A stretch of DNA of 64,000 nt. Source: Mytilus edulis (taxonomy: Eukaryota; Mollusca; Bivalvia; Mytilida; Mytilidae). The stretch covers positions 56,132,830 through 56,196,829 of the forward strand of contig NC_092344.1 in assembly GCF_963676685.1 (NCBI RefSeq), in the 5' to 3' direction. The position numbers were made by a program, and so were the translations under genes. Positions 45,501 through 56,919 of this stretch are shown in pieces (the stretch's first letter is position 1; each line of letters begins with the position of its first letter). The notes under the pieces were generated by a model. It had not been told where the DNA came from. It searched no databases and saw only the letters and a list, made by a program, of their open reading frames with translations.

Positions 45501-48493
45501 ATGAAGTCAGCCTCATAATAATAAAGAAACAAGTCGGCAAGTAGAGGGGCACAGTTTGTTCCCATTGGGATAAGTAGACCTATATGTCTAACTTTTTTTA
45601 TTACTGTTTTCAACATAAAAGGCTAAAATGTTTAGAGATCAAATCATTATGAGAACAATAACTCTTTCAAGGAGCCAATGGATGGGTTTAGCTATTTGGA
45701 CAAATTTGTTGACCTTGACTTGCTGATTAGTTCAATGAGTACATATGGAATTTTTTAAGATAATAGGCAAAAATTATCAAATTGACAATACTCATTGTTT
45801 AAGGACAATAACTCAAAGTTGTCTGGTCATTTTGGTGTATATAGAAAGTTGGTAGATCTTGAAATAGTGAGCATATGATACATCGTCAGATTTTTATGTC
45901 CCATTTATGGGCATTATATTTTCTGTTCTGTTGGTCCGTTCGTCCGTGCGTGCGTTCGTTCGTTCGTCTGTGCGTTTGTCCGTCCTGCTTCAGGTTAAAA
46001 TTTTTGGTCAAGGTAGTTTTTTTTATGAAGTTGTAGTCCAATCAACTTGAAACTTAGTACACATGTTCCTTATGATATGATCTTACTAATTTTAATGCCA
46101 AATTATAGTTTTTACCCCATTTTCACGGTCCACTGAACATAGAAAATGATAGTGTGGATGGGGCATCCCTGTACAGGGAACACATTCTTGTTCTATTTTG
46201 ATTTCTAATTACTAAACAATTAGTTGCATTTTACGGTACCCTTATGTTTTATTTTCATTGGTGGTTACCATGCAAGTAGATTGCAACAGGAACATAAGGA
46301 ACAAATCTGGAACAAGGTTTCATGACAAAGATTGTGAATGGTTTTAAATGGTTTGTTGGTTTTAGTAGAAGATGTCCAGGTGAGCTAAAAATGCAAATAA
46401 TCTAAATACTGTGGATTCATATTTATTCGTTGGATACCAATGTTCTTGGGTTTTGTGGGTACAGGTGAACCACAATTTCAAATGTTCAATGAAAAGCATA
46501 TTTGCAATAGGATTTGTATACATAGATTGGCAAAACCACGAAATCAAATATCCACGAATATGCATTTTTTTTTAGCAATCCACGAAAATTGATAACCACG
46601 AAAATAAATGAATCCACAGTATATGAAAAAATGGCAACTAACAGTATTATCATTATTTATCTTTGTAATATTAATTAAATATATGCCCACTAATTACTAT
46701 AACATATATGTATTACTTTTGGTGGGGTTTGATCTGTAGCAGCTAATGTTCGGGTATCTGTTGACATTTGACCCTAAAAATGGAAATAAAGTTTTAAGCA
46801 CATAATAGGGGGGTTCTGATCCCCGATCCTGCTTACTAATTGTTAGATTCCTGTTTCCCGCATACACTATGTACGTTAGAATTTTTTTTTAATTTCCCGT
46901 GTCCCGCTAGACTTCATTTCCATTTTCACGGCACCATAATTTGACTTTCACGTGTCACGCTTTCAAAATTCGACAATCCCACATCACGCTTAGACCCCAA
47001 TGAGACCCACATAAATTATTGCACCTAGACATCTAGAGATTGCAATAACTCATTCATAAAATTACATCAAATTAATGAGTAGGAGGCAAGTTCAAAGCAT
47101 CCCAAATCTAGACAACTTGTGAATGAATAAAAAAATATCTGTGAACTGTGAAGTATATATTTTCCTTGTTTGGATAATTTTAATCGGGCAACAATATCAA
47201 AATTAATAGTCGTTCTATTATTTCTCAACTTAGAAAGATATATGTATTATTCAAAATGCCATCAAAAGAAATGTCACTTGGCAACAAAACTTACACTGCT
47301 TGTCTTTCTGTAATTTCCAGGTTTGTTGTAGGCAGCCTGACGAACATCACCATTTGACCTATCCTCAGACAACACGTCAACTTTTACATAGGGACAATTA
47401 CCCTAACAATTTAGTGTTGTAGAGTCAGTTCTTGATTCATAGCTAATGAACTTCAAAAATAACATACTGCAAAAAAAAAAAATAAAAAAAAATATATATG
47501 CAAGTGAGAAAAAAACATTAATTGAACTTAAATTACCTTCATGAACTGTACTAAGTTATTTTTTCAAAGATAATGTTAGAACAAATGAACTAAACTCAAT
47601 GATTTGAACAACTTAAACTACTATAATTGTACAAATAATGTCTGTACCCGTAGCGGCATTTATAAAGATTTTTATACCTGCTGTTATCACAATAAGTACA
47701 AAGCATTAATACATGCTTGTGTTTTACCTTCTAAAGCTTATTATTGATAAATATGTGCAATAGATTTTCACTTGAGGAAATTAAATATGTTTTCTTAGGC
47801 ATCCAATCATTATATTTACTACTTTATAATTAAGATGTCTCGCTCCTTCCCAGCCCTCTAATTCTGTAACTAACAAAGCAATTTATTGTTTCTTTCCTGT
47901 CATTTGTTTTGTACTTACCCAATCGACTTATCCCAAAAATATCTGTCTCCAAGAGTATCACTATCAAGTTCTCAATAGATTGTACCTCGGTCCAGTCAAC
48001 CAATTTAAGCCGCCTGAGTGGAGTCTTTGTGAATAGGTTAAAGGTGTCATCAGATGGCATACACATACCAACCCTTACATATTGGTTCCTGCAGTAATCA
48101 AAAAGATGTTTAAAAGTGAAATAAATGATACTTCATTCTATTCTATCCTTTTAACTTCTAATAATATGTTGAAAAAGATTAATGATCACCAGAGGTGTTA
48201 ATTGGGTCATTAACATTTCACTAAGGACATTTTCATCATCACATATATTCACCAAAAGTCTGTTTCTTACCAATCAATACTAGTTTTTCAGGAGTATTAA
48301 AAATCTCATAGTTTAGGTTTTTAAAGATGAAACGGGTAAAATCCTCTCTGAAGTTGTATATATATAGTTCATAGTGCGTTTGCTGATGTATTCTCTAGAT
48401 CCTATTCACTAATTTCATGTACTTAAACCTTCATGGGGATCTTTCCATGCCTTGATTTGGACAACAATAGTCATAACGAATTCCGTTGGACAC
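42594..48493 (-). CDS. Thrombospondin type 1 repeat protein, nine 3' exons
   Basis: Exons in transcript order: 48429-48493, 48243-48345, 47919-48088, 47537-47550, 47295-47402, 46717-46773, 44083-44185, 43201-43311, 42594-42766. Phases agree at every junction and the stop is at 42594. About 300 residues are covered; the signal peptide and start lie upstream and were not found. The C-terminal third holds two thrombospondin type 1 repeats: G-G-W-S-S-W-S-A-F-E-K-C-S-V-T-C-G-G-G then C-V-G-E-S, and F-S-D-W-G-Q-W-S-S-C with R-E-R-E-R-S-C and a CNNCN end. These repeats usually act in secreted or surface proteins. The upstream roughly 180 residues match nothing I recognise. The 48243-48345 donor (AT|gtgatg) and acceptor (tcagag) are the weakest sites. 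Confidence 0.8.
43505..43860 (+). repeat. GCGCGTTTCGTCTACATAAG-type repeat
   Basis: tatcaaaagtaccaggatta, 'gcgcgcgtttcgtctacata', agactcatcagtgacgctc and ccaaatacggctaaggt; relatives at 49665 and 60195 in the other orientation. Intronic in the thrombospondin gene. Confidence 0.75.
44660..45620 (-). mobile_element. Penelope-like retroelement fragment in an intron
   Basis: Holds a reverse-transcriptase ORF (44966-45616) and about 300 bp of 3' UTR. The same UTR and C-terminus form the nested fragment at 7778-8331. It sits between two coding exons of the thrombospondin gene, in the same orientation. Confidence 0.75.
44966..45616 (-). pseudogene. Reverse transcriptase, catalytic part, truncated
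   Basis: 216 codons with M-G-T-N-C-A-P-L-L-A-D-L-F near residue 18, the palm motif F-R-Y-I-D-D-V-L at 58-65 with its two catalytic aspartates, S-A-S-Y-L-D-L, and K-L-Y-D-K-R-D-D-F-S-F-P. The first half of the enzyme is missing, so it is a 5'-truncated copy with an undamaged remainder, suggesting fairly recent insertion. It resembles Penelope-like RTs; another YIDD-type lineage cannot be excluded. Confidence 0.75.
45891..46192 (+). mobile_element. ATGCCCC-type element, single unit
   Basis: tttttatgtcccatttatgg, CGTCCGT-like microsatellite, ttcaggttaaaatttttggt, ggggcatccctgtacaggga, ending acattcttgtt. Confidence 0.85.
46406..46622. mobile_element. MITE with 'atactgtggattcat' ends
   Basis: 217 bp. 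The left end atactgtggattcatattta is complementary to the right end aaataaatgaatccacagta. The interior carries repeated ccacgaaa words. Bivalve and other animal genomes carry this type; recognised from memory. Confidence 0.85.
46800..47030. repeat. 'cccgtgtcccgc' repeat
   Basis: Phrases such as aatttcccgtgtcccgctag, catttccattttcacgg and tttcacgtgtcacgc mark a decayed dispersed repeat in an intron. Confidence 0.5.
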
Positions 48494-48524
48494 CTAAATG
48501 GATAGATTAATCCATTCATGAAAA

Positions 48525-49517
48525 ACTAGAGGCTCTATAAAAGAGCCTGTGTCGCTCACTTTAGTCTATGTGAATATTAAACAAAGCAAAAGATGGATTC
48601 ATGACAAAATTGTGTTATGGTGATGGTGATGTGTTTGTAGATCTTACTTTACTGAACATTCTTGCTGCTTACAATTATCTCTATCTATAATAAACTTGGC
48701 CCAGTAGTTTCAGTGGAAAATGATAGTGAAAATTTACAAATTTTATGAAAATTGTTAAAAATTGACTATAAAGGGCAATAAATCCTTAGGGGGTCAGTAG
48801 ACCATTTCGGTGACGTTGACTTATTTGTAAATCTTACTTTGCTGAACATTATTGCTGTTTACAGTTTAACTTTATCTAGAATAATATTCAAGATACTAAC
48901 CAAAAACGGCAAAATTTCCTTAAAATTAACAATTCAGGGGCAGCAACCCAACAAAGGGTTGTCTGATTCATCTGAAAATTTCAGAGCAGATAGATCTTGA
49001 CCTGATAAACAATTTTACTCCGTCAGATTTGCTCTAAATGCTTTGGTTTTTGAGTTATAAGCCAAACACTGTATTTGACCCCTATGTTCTATTTTTAGCC
49101 GTGGTGGCCATCATGTTTTGATGGCCAGGTCACCGGACACATTTTTTAAACTAGATACCCCAAAGATGATTGTGGCCAAGTTTGGATTAATTTAACCCAG
49201 TAGTTTCAGAGTAGAAGATTTTTGTAAAAGATTACTAAGATTTACGAAAAATGGTTAAAAATTGACTATAAAGGGCAATAACCCCTAAAGGGATCAACTG
49301 ACCATTTCAGTCATGTTGACTTATTTGTAAATCTTACTTTGCTGAACATTATTGCTGTTTACAGTTTAACTTTATCTAGAATAATATTCAAGATAATAAC
49401 CAAAAACCGTAAAATTTCCTTAAAATTAACAATTTAGGGGCAGCACCCCAACAACGGGTTGTGCGATTCATCTGACAATTTCAGGGCAGATAGATCTTGA
49501 CCTGATAAACAATTTTA
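48525..49517 (-). mobile_element. AGCTCACC-type element, internally duplicated
   Basis: Starts actagaggctctataaaaga then gcctgtgtcgctcac, the complement of the right end of the copy at 50007-50764. The block from gggcaataa.cc.taa through 'cagatagatcttgacctgat' occurs twice (about 48772-49015 and 49272-49510). It lies 31 bp from the first seen thrombospondin-gene exon. Confidence 0.8.
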
Positions 49518-49664
49518 CTATTCTATTCTGTGTTGGTCTGTGCATTATGTATTCGTGTTTGTTTTCTGTAATGAGTTAATACTTCAGTTTCATTATGTAT
49601 ATCTGTTATATTCATTTGATAAAATTTACTGTTTGCAATAGCATTAATTGTTCTAAATAATAAG

Positions 49665-49850
49665 AATGTTCTTATCCCAAGCATAAAACATAGCCGTATT
49701 TGACACAGCCTTTTTCAACTTTTGATCTTCAGTGCTGTACAACTTTGTACTTTTTTTCGCTTTCGATCTTTTATATCGGGGCGTCACTGGGCGTCTTGTG
49801 TGGACGAGGCGCGTTTTTGACGTATTGAATTTTAAACCTGATGCTTTTTG
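49665..49850 (-). repeat. GCGCGTTTCGTCTACATAAG-type repeat, reverse copy
   Basis: atagccgtatttgacacagc, gcgtcactgggcgtcttgtg and gaggcgcgtttttgacgta correspond to the complement of the 43505 copy. Confidence 0.65.
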
Positions 49851-50006
49851 TTATTCATTAATCATGTGTTTCTTTGTCTAATACGTTCTCCTATTTATTT
49901 GTATTGTAGTCCTGTAATATTATGTTGTCATTTCAATGTTATATTTAACATAGCCATTAAAGTGCGAGGTTTGGCATGCCACAAAACTAGGTTCAACCAA
50001 CCATTT

Positions 50007-50764
50007 TTAGCTCACCTGGCCCAAAGGGCCAAGTGAGCTTTTCTCATCACTTGGCGTCCGTCGTCCGTCGTCGTCGTCGTCGTCGTCGTCCGTCGTTAGC
50101 TTTTACAAAAATCTTCTCCTCTGAAACTACTGGGCCAAATTTTACCAAACTTGGCCGCAATCATCATTGGGGTATCTAGTTTTAAAAATGTGTCCGGTGA
50201 CCCGGTCAACCAACCGAGATGGCCACCAGGGCTAAAAATAGAACATAGGAGTAAAATGCGGTTTTTGGCTTTTAACTCAAAAACCAAAGCATTTAGAGCA
50301 AATCTGACATGGGTTCAATCGTTCATCAGGTCAAGATCTATCTGGCCCTAAATTTTCAGATGAATCGGACAACCCGTTGTTGGGTTGCTGCCCCTAAATT
50401 GGTAATTTTAAGGAAATTTTGCTGTTTTTGGTTATTATCTTGAATACTATTATAGATAGAGATAACCTGTAAAAAACAATAATGTTCAGCAAAGTAAGAT
50501 TTACAAAAAAGTCAACATGACTGAAATGATCAATTGACCCCCTAAGGAGTTAATGTCCTTTATAGTCAATTCTTAACAATTTTCATTGGCCCAAGTTCAT
50601 TATAGATAGAGATAATTGTAAGCAGCAAGCCTGTCCAGTAAAGTAAGATGTACAAACACATCACCATCACCAAAACACAATTTTGTCATGAATCCATCTG
50701 TTTCTTTTGTTTAATATTCACATATACCAAGGTTAGCGACACAGGCTCTTTAGAGTCTCTAGTT
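50007..50764 (+). mobile_element. AGCTCACC-type element, near full length
   Basis: About 758 bp: ttagctcacctggcccaaag then ggccaagtgagctt (hairpin end), a GTC/CGTC microsatellite at 50050-50095, several unique blocks, and a right end with 'gcgacacaggctctttagag' and ctctagtttc. No ORF. It serves as the reference copy for fragments at 3260, 7598, 14771 and 48525. Confidence 0.85.
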
Positions 50765-50769
50765 TCCTT

Positions 50770-51150
50770 TAAAAATGTCCTGTACCAAGTCAGGAATATG
50801 GCCATTGTTATATTATTGTTCGTTTCTGTGTGTGTTACATTTTAACGTTGCGTCGTTTTTTTTTTGTTTTTTTTAGTGTAATTTCAAATTTCGATAAGAC
50901 GTGTCTCGGTACTTGTCTATCCCAAATTCATGTATTTGGTTTTGATGTTATATTTGTTATTCTCGTGGGATTTTGTCTGATGCATGGTCCGTTTCTGTGC
51001 GTGTTACATTTTAGTGTCGTGTCGTTGTTCTCCTCTTATATTTAATGCGTTTCCATCGGTTTTAGTTTGTTACCCCGATTTTGTTTTTTGTCCATGGATT
51101 TATGAGTTTTGAACAGCGGTATACTACTGTTGCCTTTCTTTATACTTCTT
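50770..51150 (+). repeat. Dispersed repeat 'tgtaccaagtcaggaatatgg' type
   Basis: tgtaccaagtcaggaatatg, 'gtccgtttctgtgcgtgtta', 'ttttgtccatggatttatga' and 'gttttgaacagcggtatact'. The complement, decayed, is at 51730-51975. Confidence 0.65.
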
Positions 51151-51462
51151 ATTTGGCCGTTTCCATTTGAGATAATCATTCATATTCTCGACTAGACTCG
51201 GAAAATATAAAGAAACATAATATAGGCGGGTGTCTATTGTATTCTTACAGATTGCATGCTGTCCTGTATATACACTAATGATTATTGAGTCTTATTGTAC
51301 TATATAAAATAGAGTTGGTTGAATAGCATATCAATCTAACCATCATTCTTCAAATAAAAAGTTAATCCAATGATCAAATATTTGTTTTGAAAACAGTGCT
51401 TGTATTCTATCCGGTCCTTCATTTTGAAATACCATTCTTTAATTTGAAGACTGCACCTCACA

Positions 51463-51476
51463 TTAAGCATCTGTAC
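51463..51476 (-). CDS. Candidate terminal exon of ankyrin copy A
   Basis: Acceptor tatgtcag precedes GT ACA GAT GCT TAA. The following UTR-like sequence (tgcagtcttcaaa...) resembles that after the terminal exon at 61237-61289, so it may be the duplicated end of the ankyrin gene. Only four codons, hence weak. Confidence 0.35.
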
Positions 51477-51729
51477 CTGACATAAAGTATATACATGTAG
51501 TTACAATCATTGTTGATAAGAAATGCATGGTTGAAAAATTTCCGAGTTTCAAACAGAAGAAATAACGTTAACATATCAAAAAGAGAAGAGCGGTGACAAA
51601 CATTACCAGCTCAGCTATGAAAGGGTCTTGATATGAGCCAGAGCGTGTTACATAGAATAAATTAAGCTGAAGTTACAACGAAATTTATATCGAATGTCTT
51701 GAACCTCCAAAACAATATATAGGGGTACA

Positions 51730-51975
51730 ATACGTCAGTGCGTTTGTTTCAAATGGTATAATTCTTATAAATAGACAACAGTAGTATATCGGTGTTCAAA
51801 AGTTATCAGACGATTGAGAGAAAACTAAAAAGGGGTCACAAACCAAAACCGAGAGAAACACATCAACTATAAGAGGAAAACAAATGAACAACAGGATTAC
51901 CGAAGTGCAAAAAGAACAAACGCCAATTTTCATGGAAAAGAACTATATGATAACAACTGCCATATTCCTGACTTG
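51730..51975 (-). repeat. Reverse copy of the 50770-type repeat
   Basis: gacaacagtagtatatcggt, gttcaaaagttatcaga, 'aaaccgagagaaacacatca' and 'tgccatattcctgacttggc' are complements of the 50770-51150 blocks. Confidence 0.6.
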
Positions 51976-52321
51976 GCAAATGTCATTAGCATATTTTTTT
52001 AAATCAATCCTTATTAATCTGGTATGCTTTTAATTGTTCTTTCTTTTAACTTTTTCTACTTTTGTAATCAGAAAAATTCAGTGCGTTAAATGTTTCAGAG
52101 CTTATAAACTATCAAAAATAGCATATTTGCCTGCCTGAAAAATGAAAGTATTTTTTTTCCATTCCAAAGCTTTATGATCTGACAACGACCTGGCAAAAAC
52201 GTAGGACGATGTCAATAAATACTTGTTCAGCAACACTCTATTTAGGAAATCAAGGCATGTAGCCAAGCTCTGAAATGTCGTATGCACTGTAGTTTGCTTG
52301 TGTTGAAATGAGATATATTAC

Positions 52322-52452
52322 AGGTGCGACTCCAGCCATTTAAAAAGAGGGTGTCCAACACAAACAAGTCATATGAAAATGGTATTCCAACCATACGTCT
52401 CCACAGAACAGCATTTCCGACCCCGGACCCCCTCCCACTATATCCGTCACTG
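52322..52452. repeat. GGCGGATCC-type repeat related to 2302
   Basis: ggtgcgactccagccattta, gagggtgtccaacac, gaccccggaccccctccc, ending tatccgtcactg; ends decayed. Confidence 0.6.
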
Positions 52453-53115
52453 TAAACACCAGCGTGACAGAATTTTTTATTTAGCAATTTATTAATTTCA
52501 AGCTCTGGCTTCATTTTGAGCGGAACATATAACTTGTTAATCATGAATTGTATGTACCAATTGCAGTTAGAGAGATTGACGGATGTTAAATTTTGTTCTG
52601 CAGATTTAACATTGTTGTGTTGTTATTTATAGTAGTTATTAATATGATATGTGTTTGAGCCGTGTATCACCTTCTCTGGAAATTAGAATTAAACTATAAC
52701 ATGTATAAGAAATGACTGTAATACTGTTTCAAAATAACATAAAATATGTGATACACACTCACCCGTGAGTTATTTTGTGTGCACCACATTTTTTATGTTT
52801 ATTCTTCATAGACAGAAAAAAATATAATGAGTTCGAATCCCAGCGAGGGCAAAAACAATATGTTGCTTCTGCAAATTTCACATTGTTGTGGTGATATTTA
52901 GAATAAAAAAAATAGCTATGAGGTTCCATTTCAAAACAACTATAAAAAATATAAGATGTTTGTATGGATAACCTTGTTTTCAAATACATTCCTTCTTTAA
53001 TTCAAAAAGATCAAGTTCTCTATATATCTATGGTATAATTTTTTATGAAGTTAGATAACAGGTATCTCTCTAACATGCGTCTCTCTAACGTGCATCTGTT
53101 TGTGATGTAAACCAT
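52453..53115. other. Nothing recognised
   Basis: Downstream flank of the C1q exon; several AATAAA-like words on the minus strand (for example near 52797). Confidence 0.4.
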
Positions 53116-53563
53116 TTATCCCAAACGCCAACCAGAGAATGTTGATTTTCCATGCTGGTTATTGTTAATGATGCCATCTCCAGCCAAGGAATCGTGGTTA
53201 CGAACAAATACATTATCGCCCTTTTCAACCTCCACTACGACTGTATTACTTACTGAACCATCGTCTCCATTTTTAGCCCGTAGAAAGGTTGAACCAAAAA
53301 CTGTGTCGCTGATCACAAGCTCGATGAAATGCTCAGCTGTATGCATACGGATAACCCAGACAAATACGTAGGTACCACTTTTAGGAACTGTAAATATACC
53401 TGTCGCTTTTAATTATTGTATCCGTCGCCATGATTGGATATATTTGTATCGAAAATCAGCGTTTGACGAACAGCAAGATACCGAACAACAGTCGACATGC
53501 GAGCATGGAACGCAATGACTTCTGACTGTTTTCTTTGAACATTAATGTTGACATTACAAGAAC
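53116..53563 (-). pseudogene. C1q-domain exon with a frameshift
   Basis: C1q-domain proteins are secreted lectin-like factors that are hugely expanded in bivalves. The exon opens after an acceptor (tatatttcag, AG at 53564-53565). It reads Q-R-K-Q-S-E-V-I-A-F-H-A-R-M-S, then I-F-D-T-N-I-S-N-H-G-D-G-Y-N-N, then in a second frame G-I-F-T-V-P-K-S-G-T-Y-V-F-V-W, and ends S-T-F-S-G-W-R-L-G with a stop at 53116-53118. These are the C1q beta-strand signatures in order. Near 53415, at a TTAAAA run, the frame shifts by a net +2 (or -1) and the first frame meets TAA, so the gene is broken here or the assembly has an indel. The upstream exon with signal peptide was not found. Confidence 0.85.
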
Positions 53564-54648
53564 CTGAAATATAAGATGATAGTTTTAAATAAAGTTCTGA
53601 TACGATTTTAAACTACTATGTGTGATCATGTGTAGTCCTTCTTCATCGCGTGATCAGTTAATAATGTGTTTGTCCATCAGTACAACAGAACATGTTTAAC
53701 CCCGCCGCATTTTTGCGCCTGTCCCAAGTCAGGAGACTCTGGCCTTAGTCTTGTACTTTTGAGGTCTTGTATGCTTTTTAACTTTATGTGCTAATTTTCA
53801 TCTAGCGATATTAATATTAGGCTTATATTAAAGGTATCAGATTTTTATCCAGTATTTCATTTTTGTATTGTTCGCTATTCTATTTTTAACGACTTTTTGA
53901 AATAACAATGTATATTATAGATGTTTTTACAAGGTGACTTACTTTTTCGTAGTCTTATTTTCAGTTCTTGTTTTTTAATTATGATTAAGACAATGATAAT
54001 TGATTTATTGTTCTAAATCTGTTACAATTATATGGCTGTCTGTCTTATTTATTCTATTGACTTACCATCATTCATATTCCTAACACCCTTTTCCTATGAT
54101 ATATCTTAGTTGAATGTATATCACTATTGCATACACTTGTTGCGTCCGGCTTGTTAATATACCGGTATATAAATGCATCCGCCCACACATATGCAACTAT
54201 TCCAGTCATAATTACGTTCGATAACTCTGCATGTTACTGGTTTAATTATGATTATCTAAAATTTACTGGTTACCAGATGAATGATTTAAAGGAAATATAA
54301 CAATATATTTATTCCACCTCGGTTAATTAATATCCATTCAAGGTCTTATTTTATAAATATAAAATAATATCGTAATGAATTTCATTGAGAATCGGACAAC
54401 ACTAATATACATTGGTATTATTATTCTTCATTATATAGGAAATGTTAAAACTTCCATCGTGATTAGGTGCCATGTTTGTTTTCTTTGATCACGTTGCTGT
54501 TATGACTTAATTAGTATCTCCTTCATCTAGCTATGCCCTTTGCTATCATTATAGTGTCATATTTAATTGCAATGTAAACAGTGAAATTAAAATGAATTAT
54601 GTGCATGTACAAAATAAGTGTCGAACATCGTCCACGATTGAAAATTAT
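53564..54648. other. Mostly unassigned
   Basis: 53695-53790 holds a fragment (aaccccgccgcatttttgcg then cctgtcccaagtcagga) of the Penelope-type UTR family. No exon was recognised elsewhere. Confidence 0.4.
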
Positions 54649-54706
54649 TTGGTCGCCACAAGGACGTATATTAGATTATATGTTAGTTATACGTCCTTGG
54701 TCGCCA
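54649..54706. mobile_element. Tiny palindromic insertion with 10-bp direct repeats
   Basis: ttggtcgcca occurs at 54649-54658 and 54697-54706. Between them are 38 bp with arms aaggacgtata and tatacgtcctt. This looks like a miniature or excised remnant of a transposon that makes 9-10 bp target duplications. Confidence 0.65.
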
Positions 54707-55648
54707 TTTTTTCAAAATTTTATAAAACAAACAGCATGTAACAGCTTTATTAAAAGGAACTAATGTTTGATTCTATGCTCTTTAAGGTAAGACAGTGACT
54801 GAAAACGCGAGCATCCAACGGTTATTTGATTTTCATTGTTACAATCTTACAAAATATATTTTTACCAAGTCGTCCCACGCTGTCAATGTGGTCGCCATCT
54901 TGAAAAATAAGACCAGATTTTCTGAAAATGACTGATTTTGAAATCAATTTGGAAGGGACATAATAAAAAATTAAACTATTGGACATACGATATTTCAAAT
55001 ATTTATGAATATAGTAACAAGCACATATTCCCACAATTATTCCATCTGTTTTCTTTGAATCGCAATGTTAGGTTTAACACGACAGAAAATCCAATATTTA
55101 TCGGAGTTGGATGATTATCAGTGTGAACTTATCGAGGCAACAAGACAAATTTTCAAAAGTGTTTGGAAGGGAGAAGACAAAAAATTCAACTTTTTCAAAA
55201 GGCATAAATGTATTTCTAAATATATGAGGAATTACTATATATTTCCACACTTTTTGTATCATGAACTTAAAGTACTTTATTTTGTCGATTCTTGAAAGGT
55301 CCGAGTCCTTCATTTTCAATTCCCGTCAACTTGGTGTATCATCGTACAGCGGATATTGGTACTAACCAAGCGGGTGTGAGAAAAAAATCTTTGTTTTGTT
55401 CACATAATATCAATGTGTACTTAAATCTAAACATAATTGTTGTTTTAAGAAATGGTTTGGTCGTAGGTTTATGATAAGAGATGTCTCATTATTTTCCCAA
55501 AACACAAACGATTATAAAAAAAAATATTTATAATTACTTGTCGTCTCATCCGATAAAATTCAATATTCATTGCAACTCTTTTTCTGATAGACGGCCACTG
55601 TGTGTGTGTAATAAGTTTAGCTGTTTCAATAATTGGCATTGAAATCTT
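54707..55648. other. Nothing recognised
   Basis: Overlapping open frames of 73-76 codons on both strands near 55065-55319 show no known motif. Confidence 0.35.
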
Positions 55649-55873
55649 TCATGCAACGAAACGCTCTAGCTCATATTCCACTGTAATCCCTGACCTGTTT
55701 GATGTCCTCAGACATGTTTCCATTAGTGGTGTTTTACCAAAGTAATTTATACAGTTGACCCCTGCACCTTTTGAAATGATATCTGTAGCTATTTTAAATC
55801 GATCTTTCCGTATGGCCGGAAATAGAGCACCAGTCCTGTCATTCTCATCATCTTTTGAAAATCCTGCTCCCAT
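55649..55873 (-). CDS. Truncated ankyrin-repeat protein, copy A
   Basis: 74 codons from the ATG at 55871-55873 to TGA. The N-terminus M-G-A-G-F-S-K fits the N-myristoylation pattern (Gly2, Ser6, Lys7), suggesting membrane tethering. The body reads R-F-K-I-A-T-D-I-I-S-K-G-A-G-V-N-C-I-N then F-G-K-T-P-L-M-E-T-C, an ankyrin repeat with its G-x-T-P-L core. It is clearly paralogous to the exon at 63702-64000 until E-R-F-V, then diverges and stops, so about 50 further residues of ankyrin sequence are missing. It could be a short functional protein or a decayed duplicate. Confidence 0.7.
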   Translation of the reverse strand: MGAGFSKDDENDRTGALFPAIRKDRFKIATDIISKGAGVNCINYFGKTPLMETCLRTSNRSGITVEYELERFVA

Positions 55874-56394
55874 TTTAATTTGCAAGTTGATCGAATAAAT
55901 AGCATTAAACCTCGGCGAACTGTATTTGTTCTCGAATTGGTTTGAAATGGCTTGAATTTAAAACTAACAAGTTTTATATATAATAACCTTGTTCCTTATA
56001 AGGTCATATTTATCACCTTTAGTTTAATCGACGTCATTTGACATATCAGTTGGAGAAAAAAGTCGTTGTCGAATAGAACATGATAATGATGGGCGAGGTG
56101 TGATATATAAGCGAATATTCGAAGTCATAACGAAGATTGTAAACTCTTATGGTTATTATATCTTATGTCTTTTAATTTGCCTAAAGTTCTCTGATTTACT
56201 GAGAAAAAGAACAAAAAAGTCATCTAAGTTACGAGTATTAACCAAACTCGGTTTTATTGAAAATATATTTAGAGGCGAGTTTGCAGTAAATATGTTATAG
56301 AAATTTATAAATAATTTCAACAGTAAATTGTTTGAATTTTAGAAATATGTACTAAACATGGTTTTGGTATATTCCAGATAAAAGTGCCTATATA
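55874..56394. other. Nothing recognised
   Basis: Probable 5' flank of ankyrin copy A. A 66-codon plus-strand frame (56100-56300) has no motif. Confidence 0.35.
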
Positions 56395-56580
56395 TAATAT
56401 TTAGCCATATGGGAATATTTGCTACACTTTCGTTAAGTGAGCATATACGTTGGTGCAAATAGGGTTCACTTGATTTTGCCATAAGATAAATGACTTTCCG
56501 TTTTGAATTTCCCATGAAGTTCAGTATTTTTGCTATTTTACTTTTTACTGTATACGTGTAAGGACTGGTTCGATTCATTT
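56395..56580. repeat. Fragment of a 'gttcagtatttttg.gattttac' repeat
   Basis: gttcagtatttttgctattt and the preceding 'gattttgcca' match a block at 63060-63145. Confidence 0.5.
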
Positions 56581-56919
56581 ATCAACTGCACAAATATCAT
56601 TTATTATTAATTTCCTTTCTTGGTCTCATTTCATTAATTTTTTAAGCATGATTTCAACGTGCAATCTTCAAAATCTAATTTGAAATTGAGATCCTGCTTG
56701 TGATGTGGAAGATACTCAATGATTAACAAACAACCAAATGGCTTATCTAGAGGGCAACTATTATGCAATTGTCAATAATAGAAAGATATCTTAATAATAA
56801 CTATAACTACTTAGTACATGCACGTTTATGTTAGATATTTCGCCCTTGGCCATTCAGAAAACATCTGAGCAGTCTTAACACTATAGAACAAACACAAAAA
56901 TTAGAATGGAAAAGGAAAT

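Noticed and set aside
55065..55319. Overlapping open frames on both strands
   Set aside because: No domain, no splice partners, and the opposing strands cannot both be real; left unassigned.
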